Assembly (NCBI GenBank): GCA_030374805.1 | Contig: JARGSG010000012.1 | Span: 496,001-560,000 of the forward strand | Length of the DNA: 64,000 nucleotides | DNA from: Gracilaria gracilis | Taxonomy: Eukaryota > Rhodophyta > Florideophyceae > Gracilariales > Gracilariaceae | Reading direction: 5' to 3' | Shown here: positions 26,765 to 36,965 of the stretch, in pieces | How the letters are laid out: each line of letters begins with the position of its first letter | How positions within the stretch are numbered: the first letter of the stretch is position 1 | Notes under the pieces: generated by a model | Seen by the model: the letters and a program-made list of their open reading frames with translations, nothing else | Told to the model about the DNA's origin: nothing | The model's database searches: none | Made by a program: the position numbers and the translations under genes

Positions 26765-28666
26765 ATGTCGGGAGCAGCTCAAAACTTTAGGCAAGTTGGG
26801 GTGCAAACGATCATCAATTTAAGAAGCGCTCCTCTGGGAACAGCCTTTGTCCAACTGTTGGCGATCAATTCCTCCAAACAAAATTGTCGAACCTTCTGCT
26901 CTTCTTTTGACAACATGAATCGAGGCGGGTTTGAAAGAGGCCAGGGTCGAGGCCAGGGTGCATATCGGGCGCCAGGCAAAGGCAGAAGACGTAAAGCACC
27001 TAAAGTTCGAGCGTCTATTGACCCGTTCTCTGGTCCAAAAGTTTTGAATCGTGAAGTGCCTAAATGTCTACCGCCTGACGCTGTTGCTGTTCTATGGCTT
27101 CGCAACGATCTCCGTGTTCGTGACAATGAAGCCTTGGTACTAGCAAATACTGCAGACGTACTCGTACCGGTTTACGTTTTTGACACATCAAAGTTTGGGA
27201 TAAGCAATGCTTCGCCTTGGGGCTTTCAAAGAACTGGTCCTTTTCAAACGGTTTTTATGATAGAATCCGTGAAAGACATGCAACAGGCCTTGCGGAAGAA
27301 GGGCAATGATATGATTGTTCGTCAAGGATCTCCAGTCGAAGAAGTCATCGACGTAGTCAAGTCACTGGCACAGGCTGATCTTGGTCCTGTCCATGTCGTT
27401 GCCCATAAAGAATCAACTTGGGAAGAGACCAAAGATGAAGATGCTGTCGAAGAAGGTCTGAAAAAGTGGTCTGAAGAAACTGGAACCGAAGTGGTAATGC
27501 ATTGGGTGTGGGGATCTACGATGCATCATGTAGATGATGTGCCTTTTAATCCAGGTGGCCCAGCTTTGCCAAAAACCTTTACTGCTTACCGCCGACTAGT
27601 TGAAGGGAAGCAAGTTCCCGTCCGCAAAGAAATCCCAGCTCCTGAACGTTTGAAATTGTTTCCACTGCATTTACGACTACGCAAGGACCCGTTTCCTTCC
27701 TTGCGACAAGACCTACAGGTAGAGGGTCTTTGTGATCCACTGGATTACGCTTTCCCACACCCGTTAGGTGTGATAAACTTTGTTGGTGGTGAGTCAAAGG
27801 GCCTCGAGAGAATGAATGACTACCTATGGAACACCGGTTTTGTGGAGGACTACAAAATTACTCGCAATGAAAGCGGAAAGCAAAACTCGTCCTCCAAATT
27901 CTCCGCATGGTTATCACTAGGATGCGTTTCTCCTCGAACTTTGTATTGGGAAATTAAGGAGTATGAAGAAAGGAAGGTGGCAAACGAATCTACTTACTGG
28001 ATGATCTTCGAACTGATGACTCGGGACTATTTTCGGTGGGTGTCCACGTCTGTCGGCACTAAATTGTTTGCTTTGAACGGTTATACAGGACGAGGCTCAG
28101 ATGAAACGAGCATATTTCCTATTGTTACTGCCTCTGTGAAACCTTATCATCGCGAAAGGTTACAGAAATGGATTGAAGGAAAGACTGGCGCCCCTTTCGT
28201 TGATGCAAGCATGCGCGAACTTGCCTTAACTGGGTTCATGAGCAATCGTGGGAGACAAAACGTAGCTTCTTTTCTAATTCACGATCTTGAGTTTCCAGAC
28301 TGGAGAGCGGGAGCTGAATATTTTGAAAGCATTCTTATAGATCACGACGTGTCTTCGAACTGGGGCAACTGGGCTTATCTGGCTGGGGTCGGCAGTGATC
28401 CTCGTGGAGGTCGGAGGTTTAACGTTATCAAGCAAAGTATGGACTACGACCCAAATGGGTGGTTCATTCAACGATGGTGTCATGAACTTGTCGACATACC
28501 CCCACCGATGATTCATGAACCACATACATTGTCTCCTGAGGCTCTCAAGGACATTGGTATCATCAAAGGAGAAACTTATCCCAATCCAATTGTTCCCCTC
28601 CCCAAGGCGCCTGCCAAAAAGGAAAGTAAAACTGCGCAAGACACTGAAGCAAAAGTACAAAGATGA
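26765..28666 (+). CDS. cryptochrome DASH (photolyase/cryptochrome family)
   Basis: Flavoprotein of the CRY-DASH clade, which repairs cyclobutane dimers in single-stranded DNA and may sense blue light; 633 residues. The N-terminal ~60 residues are organelle-signal-like, followed by an RG-rich stretch (RGGFERGQGRGQGAYR) that may bind nucleic acid. The photolyase antenna domain starts VAVLWLRNDLRVRDNEAL. The FAD domain contains SSKFSAWLSLGCVSPRTLYWEI, WMIFELMTRDYFRW, DASMRELALTGFMSNRGRQNVASF and DHDVSSNWGNWAYLAGVGSDPRG, the last two diagnostic for CRY-DASH. The C-terminus is Lys/Pro-rich. The ATG at 26765 is the first in frame. Divergent arrangement with MRPS2. Confidence 0.95.
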   Translation: MSGAAQNFRQVGVQTIINLRSAPLGTAFVQLLAINSSKQNCRTFCSSFDNMNRGGFERGQGRGQGAYRAPGKGRRRKAPKVRASIDPFSGPKVLNREVPKCLPPDAVAVLWLRNDLRVRDNEALVLANTADVLVPVYVFDTSKFGISNASPWGFQRTGPFQTVFMIESVKDMQQALRKKGNDMIVRQGSPVEEVIDVVKSLAQADLGPVHVVAHKESTWEETKDEDAVEEGLKKWSEETGTEVVMHWVWGSTMHHVDDVPFNPGGPALPKTFTAYRRLVEGKQVPVRKEIPAPERLKLFPLHLRLRKDPFPSLRQDLQVEGLCDPLDYAFPHPLGVINFVGGESKGLERMNDYLWNTGFVEDYKITRNESGKQNSSSKFSAWLSLGCVSPRTLYWEIKEYEERKVANESTYWMIFELMTRDYFRWVSTSVGTKLFALNGYTGRGSDETSIFPIVTASVKPYHRERLQKWIEGKTGAPFVDASMRELALTGFMSNRGRQNVASFLIHDLEFPDWRAGAEYFESILIDHDVSSNWGNWAYLAGVGSDPRGGRRFNVIKQSMDYDPNGWFIQRWCHELVDIPPPMIHEPHTLSPEALKDIGIIKGETYPNPIVPLPKAPAKKESKTAQDTEAKVQR

Positions 28667-29072
28667 AGAACATCTGACAAAGAACGCAAAGTGCCATGAA
28701 GTGTTTCCAAAGTGACATTTTCAGAGCTGATTTACAAGGGTACTCCGTACCTCTGCAAACTGAGGTTTGAAGTAAATCATCTACACGTACATGTACGATT
28801 GTAAGTTAACTGCGCAAAGAAGACATGCTTGGGTCGTCAGCGCCCGTTTACCTGCCTAAGCAACAGTGTCTATACACCCTATTGAGTTAGTCGAGAACCT
28901 AGAATACCTGCCAACTCTGTCTTCCTTGCCCGAAGAAACCCAGAAGATATCAAGCAGGGGTTAAGGAGAGCGGCATCGAAAAACCGCAAAGCAAGCTGGG
29001 TTGTAGATTGCAATGGTAGGACATTAGAAAACAGGGAAACATATGAGCAGTACCGAGTTTCGCATTATTCGC
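28667..29072. other. convergent intergenic region
   Basis: About 400 bp between the stops of CRY-DASH and the pseudoprotease gene. No gene or repeat is seen; it should hold both 3' ends. Confidence 0.5.
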
Positions 29073-32000
29073 TCACTCTGCGTCAGTCTTAGAATCACGG
29101 CGAACTCTATCGTTCCACATCTCTTTGAGCTTTGGGACAGACAACCGCTCTGTTTCATCATTCTTACTAGCAGGGTTATCAAATTCCAACTGTGTGTATC
29201 TCATCCCTCGGCTTCTTAACGTATCGTTATCGAGTAGAGCTGGAACTTCGGGCTTCACCTCAGGCAATTCACCGGCAAGTGCTTCTGTTGTGAGCTTAAC
29301 TTCAGAAATTTCGCTATCTCTCGTCTGGCCTGATCCAACAGCAACTAAGGAGACCCTCAGACCATGTTCAGGTCGAGAAATGTACCCGACTTTAGAACTA
29401 CCTCGATCATTGAGCTGTTCTCCATGCGATTTCAATTTGCCGTCCGACACTGCTGGAATGGGATCACGATGACGCCGTGCCAGGTTTCTATTTGAAGCTG
29501 GAGGGCTCGTCGTCAGCTTCATCTGTGATTTCGTGCCAGCGCTTGGCTTCTCTTTGCGTTTCATTTCTTGATTGCCATCAACATTCTCATATATGACATG
29601 AGGAGGGTCATCTGACAAGAAGTTTCGTCCTATCGACTCTTCACCATATTTCGTACCCCTAAGACCTGGTTCTTCTATGCTAGAAGCCAAAATTGTAGGT
29701 GAAACCATCGCTTTCCTTTCTGATGAGGTCTCTCGCGAAGCTATCCCAGTGCGAGATCTATATTCAAATGTGGTTGAATTACGGGAATCTTGAGGGATTG
29801 TGGGACCTGAATGGAAGAGGAGTGCGGAGCTCTCAACCTTTTCGTTACCCTCGAATCGAACGCTGTCTAATTCCGGAGCATGTAGATAGGATCCTACATG
29901 AGAGTCGGATTGCAAATCATAGGACCTTAAAGGAACTAAAATTTGCGACAGCTGCTCAGTGCGGGCCGCAGAAGATGAACCTACATCTTGCCCCGAAACT
30001 TCTGACATTCCGGATACATCATGTTGATATCCCGGCCAAAGCTCTCGTACCTGAGACGATGACTCATCGTCAACATTGGCATGAGACGCCTGACTAGGGG
30101 CTAAAGTGTAAGGCAAGGCTGGCGAAATTTCATTGAGGTCACGCTCACGCTCGACCTCATCAGGATCATCAGCTGCTCCGGCTTCGTTATTATGATTAGA
30201 CCGGCGTTGTTCCAACTCGTCCAGTGAGAGAGAAGGGCCCTTCCGATATCCTCTGAGCGTAGGTATTGACCGTATTTGTTCGAAACCCGGACGCCTGTCA
30301 TCTGTGTACCGTCGATTACCAGCCATAAATGCTTGCTGGAACAATTCCTTGGCATCCCCCTCCGATCCAGAGTCAGAGACACTGTAGTTTTCTGAGAAGT
30401 AATCCATACGCGCAGAGCTATGCTTGCTCGACAAGGAGAAGGAGCTATCCGGTTTTTCGCCGCTACTAGAGCCTGTTTGACGAGAACTCACTCCCCGACG
30501 ACTGCTACTTGGAGGACCATTCGACTGCTCATCACTAGAAAATGTGTTTTCCTTCATTCCGGGGCCGCTGAACATTCTTCGTAATGCGTTCATTACATTT
30601 GGACGCTTTGCCGCAGCAAGCGCTCGCAACGCAGCAGAATCAACGATCGTCTCTTCAACGTGCTCGGACTCGCTATCGATTGGGGCAAACGCGGCGAGGA
30701 GGGTGTCAGCCTTCGCTAGCTCCCCAGGAGGCGGTCGAGAGGAGGATAACGCGCGGCGCAATGGAGATGAGGATGATGAGCCTCGTTTGGACCCGGAGCG
30801 TGAAAGACTAGCAAACATACCACGCGATCCACTTTGAGGGGACTGGGGCAATGGTGATAGAGGCGGTGAAAGGTTAGCGGATGCCGCTTCAGACATGCTT
30901 CGGAGACTGGTTTGCAATTCGAGGCGTTGCCATGCAGCCTCAAGGTTTGCTTCCTCTCTCGCAGCTTGAAATGCGGCTTCTTGCAGACTGGGCTCAACGC
31001 TTTTATCAGCACCTGAGAGCACGTCATCCACAACGCGCTGTGTTGGAATTTTGTGAATAGAAGAGAGGTCTGACTTGGAAGGCGGTCGAAAAAGCTTATC
31101 CCAAGCCGTAGACACCCATTCGGGAGCACCCGGAATCGTGTCACGAGGTAGTTCAACGGGCTCCTCTTCTTTGATCATTCTTGCACGTATAGCGACCAAG
31201 GAACGTGTGGAAAACTCTTTTGCACGCTTCAAACGTTCGATTGCATTGGAAGACAGCTGAGAAATGGACATTGTTGATTGCCTTTGACGCTGGATACCTT
31301 CGAAGGGATCAGGCATGAACAGGTCTGGAGCCCGGGAGTTAATGAAAGAATCCTCAGCTGCAAGACCGGTTCTCCACCGACGTCGACGGGCTCGCACCCG
31401 ACGCAGTGTACACAGAAAAATGAGGGTTCCAAGCAAACCAGCCAGCACAAGAGTACACACAACGATTATAGAAGCACGTGCAGCCACGGGGAGCGAACGT
31501 TTTGGAGTTGCGAGCACAACATTATTGATACCATTGGGAGGAATAAAAAACTCAGGAAGTGTTGCGTTGCCCATAGTTCTACGAATCCATGAAACGTAGG
31601 GAGCCACGGTTGTGTAAATGATAGGGGTCCTTCCATTTGTGCAAAAGGGTCGCTGGACTTCGTAAGAATCGTGTCGACCAAGTGTAGCGATGGCGACTAG
31701 AACAGCAACGGTGCCAGACTTATCTACGTCGTAGAGTGGACTACCTGTGTCACCAAAACAAGGTCCACACGTCGCCGAAGAAGCGGTACATATGCGCCGT
31801 GCGCGGTCATTCTGTTGAGGATCTGGGCAAGGAGAAATTGGCATGTCCGCGAACAGAAGTGGGCGCTCCTTGTGTGTGAGAGGCTGCTGGTTGTTGAAAG
31901 GAGGTTCACTGGTGCCATATCCCTTGAGTCGAAGATATGTTCGCCGTGGAGATCTTGCGAAGGCAGAATTGTTATTAACACGCATAACATTCTGCGTTTT

Positions 32001-32474
32001 AAGATCTATAGGCGCCGGGGATGGTTGCGGTGTTTCCGTGGCAACAGTGTCACTAGTGAGAAGAATTGGACGTCGCAGTCGTACAAGTTGCAAGTCATAG
32101 CGCCACGGAGTCGGGGTTGGCACTCTGTACATCGGGTGCGAGATTACATCTTCGATTTCGTAGGATGCTCCAGTGAGGGAGGAACCGCCGTGAAGAACGA
32201 AGTTGAAGTCGGGCGCAATGGGACATTGCGCAGCTGTGAGTACCCACAGGGGATGAATAAGGGAGCCAACACAGACATAGTTAAGTCCTTCATCATCACG
32301 ATACGCTAACGTAACGACGTTGTCGAGAGCCACAGCCTGTGCAGGTCGACCGCCCAAAATACGGACGCTAGTGTTAAACAGAGGCAGTTTAACCTCACAC
32401 TCTTCCTGAGCCTTGGCCACGCCTAGCAGCAGTAACATTGACAGTGAACAAAGAAGCCATGACTGTGACTGCAT
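29073..32474 (-). CDS. single-pass membrane trypsin-like pseudoprotease with long cytoplasmic tail
   Basis: From the ATG at 32474 the protein has 1,133 residues; the frame extends upstream, but only this start gives a signal peptide (SWLLCSLSMLLLLGVAKA). A trypsin-like (S1) domain covers residues about 38-300 and keeps the zymogen motif RILGG, WVLTAAQC, YDLQLVRL and CFGDTGSPLYD. Two catalytic residues are replaced: His is Gln (Q83 in TAAQC) and Ser is Thr (T243 in GDTGSP); the Asp (D127) remains. It is therefore probably inactive, like clip-domain protease homologues. A transmembrane helix (about 334-357, IIVVCTLVLAGLLGTLIFLC) is followed by RRVRARRRRW and a ~775-residue Ser-rich, charged, low-complexity tail with many possible phosphorylation sites. 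The overall shape is that of a receptor; ligand and role are unknown. Confidence 0.85.
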   Translation of the reverse strand: MQSQSWLLCSLSMLLLLGVAKAQEECEVKLPLFNTSVRILGGRPAQAVALDNVVTLAYRDDEGLNYVCVGSLIHPLWVLTAAQCPIAPDFNFVLHGGSSLTGASYEIEDVISHPMYRVPTPTPWRYDLQLVRLRRPILLTSDTVATETPQPSPAPIDLKTQNVMRVNNNSAFARSPRRTYLRLKGYGTSEPPFNNQQPLTHKERPLLFADMPISPCPDPQQNDRARRICTASSATCGPCFGDTGSPLYDVDKSGTVAVLVAIATLGRHDSYEVQRPFCTNGRTPIIYTTVAPYVSWIRRTMGNATLPEFFIPPNGINNVVLATPKRSLPVAARASIIVVCTLVLAGLLGTLIFLCTLRRVRARRRRWRTGLAAEDSFINSRAPDLFMPDPFEGIQRQRQSTMSISQLSSNAIERLKRAKEFSTRSLVAIRARMIKEEEPVELPRDTIPGAPEWVSTAWDKLFRPPSKSDLSSIHKIPTQRVVDDVLSGADKSVEPSLQEAAFQAAREEANLEAAWQRLELQTSLRSMSEAASANLSPPLSPLPQSPQSGSRGMFASLSRSGSKRGSSSSSPLRRALSSSRPPPGELAKADTLLAAFAPIDSESEHVEETIVDSAALRALAAAKRPNVMNALRRMFSGPGMKENTFSSDEQSNGPPSSSRRGVSSRQTGSSSGEKPDSSFSLSSKHSSARMDYFSENYSVSDSGSEGDAKELFQQAFMAGNRRYTDDRRPGFEQIRSIPTLRGYRKGPSLSLDELEQRRSNHNNEAGAADDPDEVERERDLNEISPALPYTLAPSQASHANVDDESSSQVRELWPGYQHDVSGMSEVSGQDVGSSSAARTEQLSQILVPLRSYDLQSDSHVGSYLHAPELDSVRFEGNEKVESSALLFHSGPTIPQDSRNSTTFEYRSRTGIASRETSSERKAMVSPTILASSIEEPGLRGTKYGEESIGRNFLSDDPPHVIYENVDGNQEMKRKEKPSAGTKSQMKLTTSPPASNRNLARRHRDPIPAVSDGKLKSHGEQLNDRGSSKVGYISRPEHGLRVSLVAVGSGQTRDSEISEVKLTTEALAGELPEVKPEVPALLDNDTLRSRGMRYTQLEFDNPASKNDETERLSVPKLKEMWNDRVRRDSKTDAE

Positions 32475-33137
32475 TTGAGACGACTTCAAGCGCGAACTGA
32501 GTTGCAGCTGGCGGTCGGGGAAGGCTTCGTGCCTGAGCGGCCTTCCCCGTGCGAAACAGATATTGTGGCGCACTACGGCGCTTACGCGAGAGTTGGTGGG
32601 CTGACGGCCCTCATGCGAGAAGAAAAAATAGTGTCGGGACGCGTGTAAACCGCCATTCAAGTGCGCTAGCTTAGGCGCCTGCGGCAACCTATTGACTTGG
32701 GAGATCAAATCCTGTATCTACCGTGTACAAGCGCGCTTTCCTTGTATCTATCCAATGTGCGAAATCCAAGCGTCAAACGACAAACAACAAACGTGTAACG
32801 CTATACCCTTGGAGAGTACAGGTCATCGCCATATCTACATCGTGCATCATACGCTGTACGGGTATGATAAGGGTCATGTCTTTCTGGCTCTACCAACTCA
32901 TAAAAATCCTGTACATTTCACATTTCCCAGGTGTCCCCGGTCTTGCAATGCTGCATTCTCTTGCAGATTCTATGCGCCCCGTCCCACATCGAAGGCTGCC
33001 TCTTTTGCATGTATCTTAACTTACGAACAAAGCTCTTCCGGGCGATGCGTTGCAAGTATCCTGGAATCAGGCGAAGCGGTCTCGCCCCAGGCGTTGAAGC
33101 TTCTTCCATTTCTCCAGACACCATCAAAAGTTCCGCA
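32475..33137. other. intergenic region upstream of the pseudoprotease gene
   Basis: About 660 bp. Frames on both strands are short or overlap the glycosyltransferase gene and look like chance. It presumably holds the pseudoprotease promoter and the glycosyltransferase 3' end. Confidence 0.45.
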
Positions 33138-34193
33138 TCATACCAGATGGATATAATCTCTACCCTTTTCCATGTGTAGTGAGTCCAAGTTTCCTTCAAA
33201 ACCACGTCCAGATCGGTCAAGCGCAACGCAGCACGCAACAGGCGGCCTAATCTGCGAAAAATGAACCACGGGTTTCTCATAAATCACCTTTCCGATCTTC
33301 TTGACATCTACATCAGCCCACATTGTCACCAAACCCTGTGCCCGTTTGGAAAGTCTCCGAAAAACATCTCGCCCATCACGGCCGCACCCCCATATTGCAA
33401 ACCCATCCCGCCAGTTTGGAAGCGACAGGACAAGGCTTTCAAATGCTTCCACTCTTATTGACAGAAGCGTTCGCCTGTGCAAGGTGTTACTCGTCATTCT
33501 GTCATGGTACCGGTACCCAGTTAGACTCTCTCCATTGAGCTTTCCTAGTTTGAACCCGTTCTTCATTGCATCGTACAAGAAGTGTAGATCCTCGGCCACT
33601 CCTCTACCTTCGCGAAAAGGAGATTTTCTCCATACTTCTGTTCTACAAGATACTGTCGGAAAGGCTAACGGAGCATCCCGAAAAGCATGTGCAAATAAGT
33701 CACGAGTTTGTATTCTTTGATGATAGTGCTCATAGCGAGGAGTTGATCCGAAAGGGATGCGGTCAAACACTCCACCGATTACATCAAAGCGGGTTTCCTT
33801 AGACTGAAACGCTTCCAGTGTCCTTTTTACACGAGTAGGTCTCATCACATCATCAGCGTCTTGAAAGACCAGAATGGGTGAAGATGCTTCACTACAAGCC
33901 CTATTGCGTGCACTCCCAACTCCAGAAGGGCCACCTTCCCCGCGAAAGAACGAAACGCGACCAAAGTAGAAACAGAGAGTGTCTTGGAATGATTCCACAA
34001 TTTCCGAGGATTTGTCGGTGGACGAGTCATCGAACACTACAAGCTCAATTAGTTTGAGGTCCACATTCTCTTGCTGAACTAGTGAATCCAGACATTCTCT
34101 GAGAAACGGAGCTCCATTGTGAATAGGCGTTATAATGGAGCAAAGGAAACCACCAGTTTCACAAGCGGATTCGATATCTTGAGAGTCTTCCAT
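33138..34193 (-). CDS. family 2 glycosyltransferase, B3GNTL1-like
   Basis: A 351-residue GT-A fold enzyme using a nucleotide sugar. The N-terminal domain has CSIITPIHNGAPFLRECLDS, VVFDDSSTD, the donor loop SARNRAC and the DxD-type motif FQDADDVMRP. The acceptor half has AFPTVSCRTEVW and GVAEDLHFLYD. Unusually for GT2, a C-terminal module follows: FAIWGCGRDGRDVFRRL (Rossmann-like) then MWADVDVKKIGKVI and a closing segment EGNLDSLHMEKGRDYIHLV. This layout matches the animal protein B3GNTL1, annotated as a putative beta-1,3-N-acetylglucosaminyltransferase of uncertain biochemistry. There is no signal peptide or transmembrane segment, so cytosolic action is likely. The ATG at 34193 is the first in frame. 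Divergent from COG8. Confidence 0.82.
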   Translation of the reverse strand: MEDSQDIESACETGGFLCSIITPIHNGAPFLRECLDSLVQQENVDLKLIELVVFDDSSTDKSSEIVESFQDTLCFYFGRVSFFRGEGGPSGVGSARNRACSEASSPILVFQDADDVMRPTRVKRTLEAFQSKETRFDVIGGVFDRIPFGSTPRYEHYHQRIQTRDLFAHAFRDAPLAFPTVSCRTEVWRKSPFREGRGVAEDLHFLYDAMKNGFKLGKLNGESLTGYRYHDRMTSNTLHRRTLLSIRVEAFESLVLSLPNWRDGFAIWGCGRDGRDVFRRLSKRAQGLVTMWADVDVKKIGKVIYEKPVVHFSQIRPPVACCVALDRSGRGFEGNLDSLHMEKGRDYIHLV

Positions 34194-34831
34194 GCGTGTC
34201 AGTCGACACTTGAACTTCGCCCAACAAGGAGGTTTATTGTGTTTCTGTTTGAAGTCCGATTAACTCACCAAGTAAGGCAACATCAGCTTGAATATACCCC
34301 ACTGGAAATTCTGTTGAACGAATTCGGAAGAGTTATAAAGTGACCGCTGGAATAAACGATTCGACGAGGATTATTCTGTTCATGTTCGAGCAACCTAGGA
34401 ATTATTCTTGTCCTCGTTCTGTTGAATACGAGAATAATACCCTTTAAAGAACTCTTGAGAATCTCTGTATTGACTCATGAAGCGGAGGCTGGACCATCCC
34501 TCTGTACTTTCTCCTGTGCAGCCTCTGAATGATAATGGGTTTCGGAATTGTAAGCACCTTTAACAATGAAGCAGGCTGTATGAAAGGGAACAGAAGAACT
34601 GCCGACTTGAAGCTTGAAGACGTGCCACCAACAACTGCCAAGTGAAAAAGCCTTTTTCCTGGATTTGGATTTGTGCGAAAAAAGCAATGCTGTCTTCTGC
34701 TCTGTTTTTGCACGGGCACCCGTGCAGGTGTAATGTGTTCGCATCGGAACGAAAGGACCATCGAGGCACGGATTCCGTACGACGTTCACTAGCTCAACCG
34801 CAGCAATTTCATCTGAGTTCTCTCCAGCAAG
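34194..34831. other. divergent intergenic region, glycosyltransferase / COG8
   Basis: 638 bp. Related ATTATTCT strings recur at 34370-34440 in direct and inverted orientation, partly self-complementary. No protein is recognisable in the short frames. Confidence 0.45.
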
Positions 34832-36730
34832 ATGACAGCTGAGGTTTCGGGTGTGCAAGAGAAACCTCCCGATTCCAATAATGCCTCTGTGCTTCTGGAC
34901 CCCGAAGCAGATGCTGAAGAGGCTCTGAAAGCAATCTGCAAGTTTGTTCTGAACGATTTGCCTGCTGATGCGCCATCATGCGAGAAATGGCATGGACTTC
35001 AAGCCTACATTGAAGAACTCTGCGGTTATAGTATCGAGAGGTTGTCGCGTGAGCCAGATGACCTTGGTTCTGCATGCATTCGATTGAAGAACGAGCTTGA
35101 AGACGTTGCCTGCGGGAACTATCGCGCACTAATTGAAAGCTTTGAATGTGCAGGTGCAGTCCGTGATGGCGTTGCAGATGTGCGCTCCAGACTCGATGAG
35201 CTGATCAATTCCTTACCGAAACTGGCCGACGCAACTAGTCAGTTCTCCGCGAGCGTCACGGAAAAGCAACGTGAAAGGGAAACCAGATTGCGAGCCATAA
35301 CTGAACATCGAGCTGTGGCTGATATAGTGGAAATGCCAAGACTGATGACTACTTTGGTGGGTGCAGAGTTGTATGATGAGGCCTTAGAATTGCGCGAATG
35401 TGCAGTGAAGCTGTACGCCATGCACGGTGATGAAATTCTCATTCGTCACGTATGTGAAGAAATGGATGTTCTCACTCAACAAATGGTCCTTCAACTACTT
35501 GTACTCTTACGTAATCCCATACAGCTGCCGATGTGCTTGCGAATCGTCGGGTTTCTCCGTCGTCTCGATGTATTTTCTGAGTACCGATTACGAATGCTGT
35601 TTTTGCACTGCCGGGGCGAATGGATGAGAAACGGAATAGAAACTTCTACGGCAAATTCTAGACAAGCAGAGCTGGTTACCCTAAGCGACAACATGAGGTC
35701 TATGATGTTTGAAATCATCACCCAGTATCGAGCGGTCTTTAACGATGATACTGAAGAAGGATCAGAGAAGCTTGAAAGCGACTCATCTGCGATATCCGGG
35801 AGATCATTCTCACACTCATCGTCGATTCTATTCGACTGGACATCTTCGTCGGTCACAGAGTATTTAAACAAGCTTCGCAATGGCATAAAAGATGTTAAAG
35901 ATGGTGCTGCTTTGAACACAATTCTTCAGCAGGCGATGTACTGTGGCCAATCCCTTGGTCGGGTTGGAGCAGATTTTCGAGCAGCGCTGCCACCAATGTT
36001 CGAAGATTCGGTGATGCAAATCTACTGCTCTCACCTGAATGCTGCCCTACGACAGTTCGAGATGATGATTGAAGACAATCGTTGGGCTCCTGTAGGATCG
36101 TCAGCATTGCGGAAGGAGAGGGGACAACTTGGGACTGATTCCAAATACAATGGAGAATCTCAAACAGGTGTTGATATTTCGACAAACAATGAATATGATC
36201 CGCCTCTGGCAATCCTTGACAGTCCACCGCTTGCCGTGTTCATGAATGGCATCCTTGCTGCTTTTAATGACTTAAGACTGTGCGCTCCGTTATCTCTCGG
36301 ACCACAGCTTGGAAAGGTCTTGCACGAAACGTTAATTAGTTCTGGGGAGTTCATGACAGCTATTGGCGGTCCAGGTGGTGCATTCTTGAAGAGGTCTGAT
36401 AGACCTCACTACGTGTCCATGGCAATTTCTCTGCGGGACTTGTGCGTGCCCCATGTCTCGCAGTGTCTAGAGTACTGTATGAACTCATCTGCTTTAATAA
36501 GTGTTGGCGAAGTGCAGGATGCGTTGAACTCGATGTTTGGGGACACACTGCCAAAGGACGGGACACCAGATAGCAATGAGCTCGAAAGTGAGGATCACAG
36601 TCAGATTCATCAAATAGCAAACACGACTGGCGATGGAAATTATCACCAGAAAGTATCTGAAGAAAACGGACATGTTGCCGACTACGAAGAAGGTGATAAG
36701 CCTGAAACAGAAGAGAATTTGATTCTGTGA
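34832..36730 (+). CDS. conserved oligomeric Golgi complex subunit 8 (COG8, Dor1 family)
   Basis: COG8 joins the two lobes of the vesicle-tethering COG complex in retrograde Golgi traffic and so affects glycosylation. Residues about 55-215 are the helical Dor1 core, and the family's best-conserved block is clear: LLVLLRNPIQLPMCLRIVGFLRR, then FSEYRLRMLFLHCRGEWM (about residues 223-270). The later part has DCC-free helical segments including SPPLAVFMNGILAAFNDLRLCAP, matching the C-terminal Dor1 region. The terminal ~90 residues are acidic and disordered. Length (632) matches eukaryotic COG8 (about 560-620). Single exon; the ATG at 34832 is the first in frame. Its neighbour is another glycan-related gene, though linkage may be chance. 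Confidence 0.9.
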   Translation: MTAEVSGVQEKPPDSNNASVLLDPEADAEEALKAICKFVLNDLPADAPSCEKWHGLQAYIEELCGYSIERLSREPDDLGSACIRLKNELEDVACGNYRALIESFECAGAVRDGVADVRSRLDELINSLPKLADATSQFSASVTEKQRERETRLRAITEHRAVADIVEMPRLMTTLVGAELYDEALELRECAVKLYAMHGDEILIRHVCEEMDVLTQQMVLQLLVLLRNPIQLPMCLRIVGFLRRLDVFSEYRLRMLFLHCRGEWMRNGIETSTANSRQAELVTLSDNMRSMMFEIITQYRAVFNDDTEEGSEKLESDSSAISGRSFSHSSSILFDWTSSSVTEYLNKLRNGIKDVKDGAALNTILQQAMYCGQSLGRVGADFRAALPPMFEDSVMQIYCSHLNAALRQFEMMIEDNRWAPVGSSALRKERGQLGTDSKYNGESQTGVDISTNNEYDPPLAILDSPPLAVFMNGILAAFNDLRLCAPLSLGPQLGKVLHETLISSGEFMTAIGGPGGAFLKRSDRPHYVSMAISLRDLCVPHVSQCLEYCMNSSALISVGEVQDALNSMFGDTLPKDGTPDSNELESEDHSQIHQIANTTGDGNYHQKVSEENGHVADYEEGDKPETEENLIL

Positions 36731-36965
36731 ATGTATCCAATAACTGACATAAAACGTAACATATGTGTATTCTATGGCCTGTCCAGCCAGTGATCATGAA
36801 CTTGCAAGTTCATCGTCACGGTCCTTGACTTCTGCGTTATAATGCTGAAGGAAGCGAGAAAGATATCTTCTATAAACGAGAGATACAGCATGGTTTACCA
36901 AAAAGCTGTGACACGATCTGCGGATCACATTTATTACATGAAGGTCTCGTCCTGAAAGCAAGTTC

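Noticed and set aside
32692..33156. 154-codon plus-strand frame
   Set aside because: It overlaps the 3' end of the well-supported glycosyltransferase gene and has a Cys/His/Tyr-scattered composition without motifs.
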